NCBI GenBank assembly: GCA_023430625.1
Contig: JAEZAA010000312.1
Coordinates: 1-12,118 of the forward strand
DNA length: 12,118 nucleotides
Source of the DNA: Pseudomonadota bacterium
GTDB taxonomy: Bacteria > Pseudomonadota > Gammaproteobacteria > Pseudomonadales > Oleiphilaceae
Reading direction: 5' to 3'
Part shown: piece after piece, positions 6,634-12,118 of the stretch
How the letters are laid out: the number at the start of each line of letters is the position of its first letter
Position numbering within the stretch: the stretch's first letter is position 1
Made by a program: the position numbers and the translations under genes
Notes under the pieces: generated by a model
Seen by the model: only the letters and a program-made list of their open reading frames with translations
What the model was told of the DNA's origin: nothing
Databases searched by the model: none

Positions 6634-8121
6634 ATGAGCGTCTTTCTGCTAGCGATCGATCAGGGCACCACCAGTACCCGCGCCATGTTGTTCGATGGAC
6701 GGACGGGGCTTGTCAGTCAGGCCCAGCAGGAGTTCACCCAACATTATCCCGCCAGCGGATGGGTTGAACATGACGCGGAGGAGATCTGGCGCGTCACCCT
6801 GGAGGTCTGTCGCGCGGCACTGGCGCAGGCTGGCGTGACGGCGGAGCAGGTGGCCGGCATTGGCATCACCAACCAGCGTGAGACCACCCTGATCTGGGAC
6901 CGGCACACGGGACGCCCCATCCATAAGGCCATCGTCTGGCAGGACCGCCGCACCGCGCCATTCTGCGAGCAGTTGAAACAAGCGGGCCACGAGCCATTGG
7001 TGCGGGAACGGACCGGGCTCATCATCGATCCCTATTTCTCCGCCACCAAAATTCACTGGCTGCTGAGTGAGGTGCCCGGCGCACGCGAGGCCGCGCAGCG
7101 AGGCGAGCTGGCGTTCGGCACTATCGACAGCTACCTGCTCTGGCAGCTGACCGGTGGGCGGGTGCACCGCACGGACGCGACCAATGCGTCGCGCACCATG
7201 CTGTTCAATATCCATACCCAGCAATGGGACGACGACCTGCTGCGGCTGTTGGATATACCGGCGGCGCTGTTGCCGGAGGTGCTCGACAGTGCGGCAGCAT
7301 TCGGCGTCACGGAGTCGGGTTTATTCGGTGGGGGAGTGACCATCGGTGGTGTGGCTGGCGACCAGCAGGCGGCCTTGATCGGGCAGGCTTGCTTTGAGCC
7401 GGGAATGATCAAGAGCACCTACGGTACCGGCTGTTTCATGATACTCAACACGGGCTCCCAGCCGCTGCTGTCCAAGAATCGCTTGCTGACCACCGTGGCC
7501 TATCGGCTGCAGGGGAAGACCACCTATGCCATCGAGGGCAGTATCTTCGTGGCGGGCGCCGCCATTCAGTGGATGCGCGATGGCTTGCGTTTGTTTCGCA
7601 ATGCCAGCGAGTCGGAAGAGCTGGCCCGCACCGCCGGCTGTGAGCAATCCGTCTATCTGGTGCCGGCCTTTACCGGCCTCGGCGCGCCTTACTGGGATCC
7701 AGCGGCGCGGGGCGCCATTCTGGGCCTGACCCGTAACACCGGCCTGGCGGATATCGTGGCGGCGGGTTTGCAGTCGGTCTGTTATCAGACGCGGGATCTG
7801 CTGCAGGCCATGCACAGTGACGGTGCCCGCCTGGAGACCTTGCGGGTGGATGGCGGCATGGTGGTCAATGACTGGGCCATGCAGTTTCTGGCGGACATCC
7901 TGAATGTGGTGGTGGATCGTCCGCGCATGACCGAGACTACAGCGCTGGGGGCGGCTTTTCTGGCGGGCTTGCAGGTGGGTGTTTTTGAAAGCCCGGAGGC
8001 CCTGGCGGCACTCTGGCAAGGCCAGCGGCGTTTCGAGCCGAGCATGGAGCCGGCATTGCGGGAGCGTCTGTACGATGGCTGGCGGGATGCGGTACGGCGG
8101 GTACGCAGCTCAAACCAGTGA
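6634..8121 (+). CDS. glpK: Glycerol kinase
   Basis: A 495-residue cytoplasmic enzyme that phosphorylates glycerol with ATP to sn-glycerol-3-phosphate, trapping glycerol for GlpD. FGGY-family features: phosphate-1 loop [10 protein letters not shown] (7-16), glycerol-contact residues R82-E83 in NQRETT, W102-D104 in VWQDRR, Y134, and D243-Q244 in [10 protein letters not shown], then the ATP-side STYGTGCF (261-268) and [10 protein letters not shown] near the C-terminus. Length is typical (about 500). AAGGAAA (6618-6624) precedes the ATG at a suitable distance. Ahead of GDQQ the E. coli enzyme carries a longer GGKGGTRIP loop whose Arg binds the inhibitor fructose-1,6-bisphosphate; here it is the shorter [10 protein letters not shown] with no Arg, so that control is probably absent (inference). 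The C-terminus also lacks the E. coli PGIETTERN segment contacted by EIIA-Glc. Its end overlaps the convergent ATPase gene by 12 bp. Confidence 0.97.
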   Translation: MSVFLLAIDQGTTSTRAMLFDGRTGLVSQAQQEFTQHYPASGWVEHDAEEIWRVTLEVCRAALAQAGVTAEQVAGIGITNQRETTLIWDRHTGRPIHKAIVWQDRRTAPFCEQLKQAGHEPLVRERTGLIIDPYFSATKIHWLLSEVPGAREAAQRGELAFGTIDSYLLWQLTGGRVHRTDATNASRTMLFNIHTQQWDDDLLRLLDIPAALLPEVLDSAAAFGVTESGLFGGGVTIGGVAGDQQAALIGQACFEPGMIKSTYGTGCFMILNTGSQPLLSKNRLLTTVAYRLQGKTTYAIEGSIFVAGAAIQWMRDGLRLFRNASESEELARTAGCEQSVYLVPAFTGLGAPYWDPAARGAILGLTRNTGLADIVAAGLQSVCYQTRDLLQAMHSDGARLETLRVDGGMVVNDWAMQFLADILNVVVDRPRMTETTALGAAFLAGLQVGVFESPEALAALWQGQRRFEPSMEPALRERLYDGWRDAVRRVRSSNQ

Positions 8122-9159
8122 CGGCGTCTCGAAGGCAATCAGGTGGTCGGCGTCGACGCGCAGGCCGATCTGGTCGCCTTCCTGGTAATCCTGGTGGCTG
8201 GGCGCCAGGATCTCCAACGTACGGCCGGACTCAAGCTTGAGACGATAGATCGTGGACGAGCCGGCGAAGACCTTGCCGACCACCAGGGCGCGCGTGGGAG
8301 ATTGCGGATCGATCACCAGGTCATCCGGGCGGAACAGAACATCCACCACGTGCCCGGTCGGCCAGTGATAGGCGCGGTTGCCCGACAACAGGCCCAGTTC
8401 CGTTTCGATGCTCTCCGGTGCCTTCATGACACCGGGTAAAAAGACGCCACGGCCCACGAAGCTGGCAACAAAGCGGTTAGTCGGTTCGTGATACAGGTTG
8501 TAGGCCGTATCCCACTGTACCAGTTGCCCCTGATGCACCACGCCAATCTGGTCGGCCATGGCGAAGGCCTCCTGCTGGTCGTGAGTGACCAGAATCGCAC
8601 TGATGCCGGCTTTCTTGAGAATGTCCCGCACGTCCAGGCTGAGGCGCTTGCGCAGTTCCACATCAAGGTTGGAAAACGGCTCATCCATCAGCACCAGGCG
8701 AGGTTTCGGTGCCAGCGCACGAGCCAGGGCCACGCGCTGTTGTTGGCCGCCGGAAAGCTCATGTGGGTAGCGCTCGGCTAGATCGGCAAGCCCCACCAGC
8801 TCCAGCAGTTCCAGCACCCGCGCGTCAGCCTCTTTGCCTCGGCTCAGGCCAAAGCGAATGTTGTCCCGCACGCTCAGGTGGGGGAACAGTGCGTAGTCCT
8901 GGAACACCATGCCAATACGGCGCTTTTCCGGCGGTAGGCTCTTGCGTGGTGTTGCGATGAGCTGCTGCTCAAGCTCGATCTCGCCGCCACTGATGGGATG
9001 AAACCCCGCGATTGCCCGCAACAGCGTACTCTTGCCACAGCCGCTTGGGCCGAGAATGCAGCCGATCTCGCCCGGCTTCAGGCGAAAGCTGATCCCTTTC
9101 AGGACGAGCTGGTCATCGTAATGGCAGATCAGTTGCTTGACATCGAGTACGGCAGACAT
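8110..9159 (-). CDS. ABC transporter ATP-binding protein, FbpC/PotA type, without partner genes here
   Basis: A 349-residue cytoplasmic ATPase subunit of an importer. It shows Walker [10 protein letters not shown] (37-45), Q-loop [13 protein letters not shown] (85-97), signature LSGGQQQR (135-142), Walker B LVLMDE (155-160) followed by PFSNLD, and H-loop VTHD (191-194). From about 235 comes a C-terminal TOBE-like domain ([26 protein letters not shown]). This build is shared by Fe(III), spermidine/putrescine and sulfate importers; the style is closest to FbpC, but substrate cannot be fixed. No permease or binding protein is in the window, so partners are elsewhere. ATG at 9159 ([10 protein letters not shown]) is chosen over a 34-residue longer frame whose extension lies inside argF and looks like noise. 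It begins 10 bp after the argF stop, so it is likely co-transcribed with argF. P. aeruginosa, as I recall it, also has such a gene beside argF. Confidence 0.9.
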   Translation of the reverse strand: MSAVLDVKQLICHYDDQLVLKGISFRLKPGEIGCILGPSGCGKSTLLRAIAGFHPISGGEIELEQQLIATPRKSLPPEKRRIGMVFQDYALFPHLSVRDNIRFGLSRGKEADARVLELLELVGLADLAERYPHELSGGQQQRVALARALAPKPRLVLMDEPFSNLDVELRKRLSLDVRDILKKAGISAILVTHDQQEAFAMADQIGVVHQGQLVQWDTAYNLYHEPTNRFVASFVGRGVFLPGVMKAPESIETELGLLSGNRAYHWPTGHVVDVLFRPDDLVIDPQSPTRALVVGKVFAGSSTIYRLKLESGRTLEILAPSHQDYQEGDQIGLRVDADHLIAFETPSLV

Positions 9160-9169
9160 CGGTTCAGGT

Positions 9170-10081
9170 TTACCCTCGGCGGCACAGTAGAAATTCGAGC
9201 AGTGCCTTCTGTGAATGCAGTCGGTTTTCAGCCTCTTCCCAAGCGAAGCTACGCGCATCATCGAGCATGTCTTCGCTAATTTCCTCGCCGCGATGAGCCG
9301 GCAGGCAGTGCAGAAAAATCGCCTGCGGATCAGCGAGGTCCATCAGTGAAGGGGAGACCTGGTAACCGGCGAAAGCCGCTTCCCGTGCCTGTTGCTCGGC
9401 TTCCTGACCCATGGACGCCCACACATCGGTCGTGACCAGATGGGCGCCGGTCGCTGCAACCTTTGGGTCGCGGGTGATCTGCACCCGATCTGCATGGGCG
9501 CGAACCAGCTCTGCAGGCGGCTCGTAACTCTCGGGGCAGGCGATGTGCAATTGGAAGTCGAACTGGCGTGCGGCGTGGATATAGGAGTTGCACATGTTGT
9601 TGCCGTCGCCGATCCAGGCAACCTTGCAGCCCTGGATGGAACCACGTTGTTCCACATAGGTCTGGATGTCCGCCAGCAACTGGCAAGGGTGGTGATCGTC
9701 CGTCAGGGCATTGATGACGGGCACCTGAGAATACGCGGCAAAACGCTGGACCTTCTCGTGTTCGAAGGTGCGGATCATGATGGCGTCGACCATGCGAGAC
9801 ATGACGCGGGCGCTGTCTTCGATGGGTTCGCCGCGACCCAGTTGTGTGTCCCTCGGGGATAGAAAGATCGCGTGACCGCCAAACTGGGCCATGCCGGCTT
9901 CGAAGGAGACGCGGGTACGGGTGGAGGATTTTTCAAAAATCATCCCCAGGACTTTGTTCTTCAGGGGCTCGTATATCACGCCCTGCCGGTGCTGTTGCTT
10001 GAGCTCGATGGCGCGCTGAATCAGCGCCTGCAGTTCGGCGGGGCTAAGGTCTTCCAGCGTTAAAAAGTGTCTCACTGCCAT
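9170..10081 (-). CDS. argF: Ornithine carbamoyltransferase
   Basis: A 303-residue cytoplasmic enzyme making citrulline from ornithine and carbamoyl phosphate, the sixth step of arginine synthesis. Carbamoyl-phosphate binding motif [10 protein letters not shown] (52-61), HPCQLLAD (131-138), the ornithine-side loop DVWASMGQE (219-227) and HCLPAHRG (258-265) are all intact, and length is normal. The start is a choice between ATG 10093 and ATG 10081. The second is preferred: it gives [14 protein letters not shown], matching Pseudomonas-type N-termini, and has GGA seven bases upstream, while the first has no Shine-Dalgarno. Upstream lies argD, but a strong terminator (10117-10146) stands between them, and only about 23 bp separate its T-tract from ATG 10093, leaving little room for a separate promoter. 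The anabolic role is inferred from the argD neighbour; no arcA or arcC is present. The ABC ATPase follows 10 bp downstream. Confidence 0.96.
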   Translation of the reverse strand: MAVRHFLTLEDLSPAELQALIQRAIELKQQHRQGVIYEPLKNKVLGMIFEKSSTRTRVSFEAGMAQFGGHAIFLSPRDTQLGRGEPIEDSARVMSRMVDAIMIRTFEHEKVQRFAAYSQVPVINALTDDHHPCQLLADIQTYVEQRGSIQGCKVAWIGDGNNMCNSYIHAARQFDFQLHIACPESYEPPAELVRAHADRVQITRDPKVAATGAHLVTTDVWASMGQEAEQQAREAAFAGYQVSPSLMDLADPQAIFLHCLPAHRGEEISEDMLDDARSFAWEEAENRLHSQKALLEFLLCRRG

Positions 10082-10116
10082 GGTCGTATCCATGATTAAT
10101 CACGTCGTCATGAGCG

Positions 10117-10146
10117 AAAAAAAAGGAGACGGCCACTGGCCGTCTC
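10117..10146 (-). terminator. Rho-independent terminator between argD and argF
   Basis: GAGACGGCC (10126-10134) and GGCCGTCTC (10138-10146) form a perfect 9-bp stem with a 3-base loop. On the minus strand it is followed by C and eight T's (10124-10117). It lies 40 bp after the argD stop, and its T-tract ends 23 bp before the first possible argF start. The plus strand lacks a T-tract, so it acts on minus-strand transcription only. Confidence 0.92.
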
Positions 10147-10185
10147 GATTGATTCCCCTGTGATGTCGATTTGAGGTCCAGGGTA

Positions 10186-11382
10186 TTAGCGGGGACGACG
10201 GCGATCGTCACCCGCATAGACTTTGATAAGCTTGGTCAGGCTGCTGACCAGGTGATCTGCTTCGTCGTCCGTCATGATCAATGGCGGCAACAGGCGAATG
10301 ACCCGATCGGACGTCACATTGATCAGCAGTCCCTGGGTTTTCGCCAGGGGGACCAGTTCCGGGCAGGGATGGATGAACTCAATCCCGATCATCAAACCCA
10401 TACCGCGGATTTCCTTGATGTAATCCGCACCCTGCAGGCTCTCCCGGAAACCGCTCAGGATCCGGTTGCCCAATTCCTTGGCGCGTGCAGCAAGATTCTG
10501 GGAGGTAACGGTCCGAACCACGGCGAGACCGGCCGCGCAGGCGAGGGGATTGCCGCCAAACGTCGAGCCGTGGTTGCCCGGCTGAAGCACCTCGGCAGCA
10601 ACGCCACGGGCCAGACAGGCACCGATTGGGAAGCCATTGCCAAGACCTTTGGCCGTGGTAACCACGTCCGGCATCACACCAAACTCTTGGTAAGCGAAGT
10701 AGGAGCCGGTACGGCCGTTACCGGTCTGGATCTCGTCCAGCATCAGCAGCCAGCCCTGCGCGTCGCAAACCTGACGCAACTCGCGCAGGTACTCGGCCTG
10801 AATCGGCGTAACGCCGCCTTCGCCCTGTACCGGTTCCACCAAAACGGCGACCACATTGGCATTGGATTCGGCGATGTTGCGGATCGCTTGAATATCGTTG
10901 AACGGTGCCCGTACGAAGCCGGCGAGCAGCGGTTCGAATCCGGCCTGGACCTTACGGTTACCGGTGGCCGTCAGGGTGGCGATGGTACGCCCGTGAAAAG
11001 CACCATCCATCACGATGATGGAGGGGATGTCGATGCCTTTCTGGTGGCCATAGAGCCGCGCCAGCTTAATGGCCGCTTCGTTTGCTTCCGCACCTGAGTT
11101 GCCGAAGAAAACGCGCTCCATGCCAGATACCTGGCAGAGCTCCTGGGCCAGTTCAGTCTGCAGCGGAATGCTATAGATGTTGGAGCAATGAATCACCCGG
11201 CCAGCCTGCTGACGAATGGCGTCGGTAACGGTCGGATGGGCATGGCCCAGGCCGCAGACGGCAATGCCGCTGAGGGCGTCGAGATATTTGTTCCCTTGCG
11301 TATCATAGAGCCAGGACCCTTCTCCGCGCTCAAAGGCGACAGGGATGCGGCCGTAGGTATTCATGAGCGGCTGGTCAGCCAT
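10186..11382 (-). CDS. argD: Acetylornithine aminotransferase (class III, PLP-dependent)
   Basis: A 398-residue cytoplasmic enzyme that transfers an amino group from glutamate to N-acetylglutamate semialdehyde, giving N-acetylornithine; family members often also serve lysine synthesis as the succinyldiaminopimelate transaminase. Phosphate-side motif NSGAEANEAAIKLAR (95-109), FHGRT (129-133), PLP-ring Asp216 in LDEIQTGNGRTG and Schiff-base Lys245 in TTAKGLGNGFPIG are present, then GSTFGGNPLAC (272-282). Length fits (about 400). The open frame extends 23 codons further up to a TTG, but ATG at 11382 is chosen: AGAGGA stands about eight bases upstream and MADQPLMNTYGRIPVAF matches the family N-terminus. 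Divergent from grxD across 338 bp. A terminator-like hairpin lies in the leader and a firm terminator follows the gene, so expression may be tuned at both ends. ArgD, and not the succinylornithine enzyme of catabolism, is favoured by the argF neighbour. Confidence 0.95.
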   Translation of the reverse strand: MADQPLMNTYGRIPVAFERGEGSWLYDTQGNKYLDALSGIAVCGLGHAHPTVTDAIRQQAGRVIHCSNIYSIPLQTELAQELCQVSGMERVFFGNSGAEANEAAIKLARLYGHQKGIDIPSIIVMDGAFHGRTIATLTATGNRKVQAGFEPLLAGFVRAPFNDIQAIRNIAESNANVVAVLVEPVQGEGGVTPIQAEYLRELRQVCDAQGWLLMLDEIQTGNGRTGSYFAYQEFGVMPDVVTTAKGLGNGFPIGACLARGVAAEVLQPGNHGSTFGGNPLACAAGLAVVRTVTSQNLAARAKELGNRILSGFRESLQGADYIKEIRGMGLMIGIEFIHPCPELVPLAKTQGLLINVTSDRVIRLLPPLIMTDDEADHLVSSLTKLIKVYAGDDRRRPR

Positions 11383-11405
11383 CTTTTTTTCCTCTGTTAC
11401 AACGC

Positions 11406-11427
11406 AAAAAGGCAGCATGGGCTGCCT
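11406..11427 (-). terminator. Terminator-like hairpin in the argD leader (possible attenuator)
   Basis: On the minus strand AGGCAGC pairs perfectly with GCTGCCT across the loop CCAT, and T's follow directly (five counting the last stem base). It stands 23 bp upstream of the argD ATG, inside the transcript expected from the promoter at 11439-11467. The plus strand has no T-tract after it. It either ends a fraction of argD transcripts early or ends an unseen short minus-strand RNA. No clear antiterminator was found. Confidence 0.6.
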
Positions 11428-11438
11428 GTTTGACCTCA

Positions 11439-11467
11439 ATACTATCGGCAAAAACTGTGATCGGCAA
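11439..11467 (-). promoter_or_regulatory. Predicted argD promoter
   Basis: On the minus strand TTGCCG (11467-11462, 4/6 to TTGACA) and TAGTAT (11444-11439, 4/6 to TATAAT) are exactly 17 bp apart. Transcription would start near 11432, giving a leader of about 50 nt that includes the hairpin at 11406-11427 and the Shine-Dalgarno AGAGGA. Confidence 0.45.
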
Positions 11468-11468
11468 A
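11444..11468 (+). repeat. Direct repeat ATCGGCAAA overlapping the argD promoter
   Basis: ATCGGCAAA occurs at 11444-11452 and again at 11460-11468, 16 bp apart. One copy covers the -35 and the other abuts the -10 of the predicted argD promoter, so a protein binding both would sit on the promoter. Spacing of about one and a half helix turns is a little awkward for a direct-repeat operator. It does not fit the arginine-repressor sites I know well enough to name. Confidence 0.5.
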
Positions 11469-11647
11469 CATTGCTGATAACAGTGCATTAAATCGACCGG
11501 GGTATTGAAATGACCGGGTTGATTACAGTAATCCCTTTCCGCCAGGCGTGCAAGTAAGGCAAGGCCAGGGTAGGGGTAAGGGGATTTTTGCTGTGACGGA
11601 AGGATGGGTGTTGTCCGAGCTGCGTGGTAGGCTATTGCGATTCGGTG

Positions 11648-11653
11648 TAGAAT
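11648..11653 (+). promoter_or_regulatory. Candidate grxD -10 element
   Basis: TAGAAT is a 5/6 match to TATAAT, about 68 bp upstream of the grxD start. The region 16-18 bp upstream (GTGGTAGG) is a poor -35, so the call is tentative. Confidence 0.35.
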
Positions 11654-11720
11654 TTGCGACCGCTTAGCCAATCAAGCCGCAACCAGTCTGCTACCCATTC
11701 AGTGTTATCGAGGTGTCGCT

Positions 11721-12041
11721 ATGGACGTAATGGAAACTATCAAGAACCAAATTGAAGGCAACAAGATCATTCTCTACATGAAGGGTACGCCTCAGATGCC
11801 GCAGTGTGGCTTTTCCGCACGCACCGTCCAGGCGCTGATGGCTTGCGGTGAAAAATTCGCCTATGTGAATATTCTCGAGCATCCCGATGTGCGCGAGAAC
11901 CTGAAGGTGTACTCCAACTGGCCGACGTTCCCCCAGCTTTATATCAATGGGGAGCTGGTGGGCGGCTGCGATATCGTGACCGATCTCTATCAGTCCGGCG
12001 AGCTGCAGAAGATGGTCAAGGCGGCTGGTTCAGACGAGTAA
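11721..12041 (+). CDS. grxD: Monothiol CGFS-type glutaredoxin (Grx4 class)
   Basis: A 106-residue cytoplasmic protein that holds and transfers [2Fe-2S] clusters as a glutathione-linked dimer, often with BolA proteins. The active site is CGFS (29-32) with a single Cys, preceded by MKGTPQMPQ (20-28, where the Lys helps bind glutathione). Also present are SNWPTFPQLYING (65-77, the cis-Pro loop) and GGCDIVTDLYQSGEL (81-95). Length and all key residues are normal. GAGGTG (11710-11715) precedes the ATG by five bases, so the start is firm. It is followed by its own terminator and diverges from argD; it looks like a single-gene unit. Confidence 0.97.
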   Translation: MDVMETIKNQIEGNKIILYMKGTPQMPQCGFSARTVQALMACGEKFAYVNILEHPDVRENLKVYSNWPTFPQLYINGELVGGCDIVTDLYQSGELQKMVKAAGSDE

Positions 12042-12080
12042 ATCGGGGCGCCAGTTCGGCTAAGACCGACGCGTCAGTAG

Positions 12081-12114
12081 AGAGGCCGCCGATAATAAGT
12101 TTTAGCGGCCTTTT
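12081..12114 (+). terminator. Rho-independent terminator after grxD
   Basis: AGGCCGC (12083-12089) pairs with GCGGCCT (12105-12111) around a 15-base AT-rich loop, followed by TTTT. It lies 40 bp after the grxD stop on the same strand. Confidence 0.8.
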
Positions 12115-12118
12115 CGTT

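Larger units (their letters stand above)
11383..11720. other. Divergent argD-grxD intergenic region (338 bp)
   Basis: No gene is supported here; a 98-codon minus frame through the region resembles nothing I know. It holds the argD Shine-Dalgarno, leader hairpin, promoter and direct repeats (11383-11468), described separately. Further in are two GACCGGG copies 17 bp apart (11495-11501, 11512-11518) and a small palindrome GATTA-CAG-TAATC (11521-11533), which could be regulator sites. The grxD promoter elements lie near 11648, and its ribosome-binding site GAGGTG at 11710-11715. Nothing is evident in 11540-11625. Confidence 0.6.

Noticed and set aside
10171..11097. 308-codon open frame on the plus strand opposite argD
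   Set aside because: It is a shadow of argD, whose catalytic motifs are all intact. The antisense product resembles no family and lacks a ribosome-binding site.
11383..11451. Longer argD start 23 codons upstream
   Set aside because: It would start at a TTG with no Shine-Dalgarno and translate through the leader hairpin, whereas ATG 11382 has AGAGGA and the family N-terminus.
11375..11671. 98-codon minus-strand frame covering the argD leader
   Set aside because: It runs through the leader hairpin and overlaps the argD start out of frame. The product resembles nothing I know and has no clear ribosome-binding site.

Overview
This window is ordinary chromosomal DNA, fairly GC-rich by eye, from a Gram-negative gammaproteobacterium. 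The family-level resemblances (GlpD/GlpK, SlyD-type FKBP, RstA/RstB-like two-component pair, ArgD, ArgF, GrxD, and an FbpC/PotA-type ATPase beside argF) point to the Pseudomonas / Oceanospirillales / Alcanivorax part of the group. That placement is an inference from gene content and protein style; no marker gene in the window settles it. I see no phage, transposon, CRISPR, rRNA or tRNA. Every large gene belongs to a known family, so any novelty lies in the non-coding DNA.

Layout. (1) 1-1941, plus strand: the 3' part of a large acetyl-CoA hydrolase/transferase gene, cut by the window edge, then a SlyD-like FKBP prolyl isomerase with its own extended -10 promoter. (2) 1942-4670, plus strand: a 365-bp gene-free leader, then an OmpR-family response regulator and its sensor kinase, resembling E. 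coli RstA/RstB. (3) 4671-4910: a non-coding stretch between convergent genes. It holds an RstA-box-like direct repeat, a -10-like hexamer, and three stem-loops in a row, the last a strong intrinsic terminator. This is the best candidate here for an undescribed element, possibly a small RNA controlled by the neighbouring two-component system. (4) 4911-8121: glpD (minus) and glpK (plus), divergent around a 193-bp control region with three GAAAATT motifs and a 17-bp tandem repeat. Together they convert glycerol to glycerol-3-phosphate and then to dihydroxyacetone phosphate. (5) 8110-11382, minus strand: argD, then argF, then an orphan ABC-transporter ATPase. ArgD and ArgF act in arginine synthesis (acetylornithine and citrulline steps). 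A perfect intrinsic terminator sits between argD and argF, and another terminator-like hairpin sits in the argD leader, so this arginine cluster may be controlled by premature termination. (6) 11721-12041, plus strand: a monothiol CGFS glutaredoxin (grxD), divergent from argD and closed by its own terminator.

Start codons were moved inward from the longest open frame for argD (to 11382), argF (to 10081) and the ABC ATPase (to 9159), using ribosome-binding sites and family N-termini. Regulatory calls rest on reading hexamers, repeats and hairpins by eye; no folding or database search was run.
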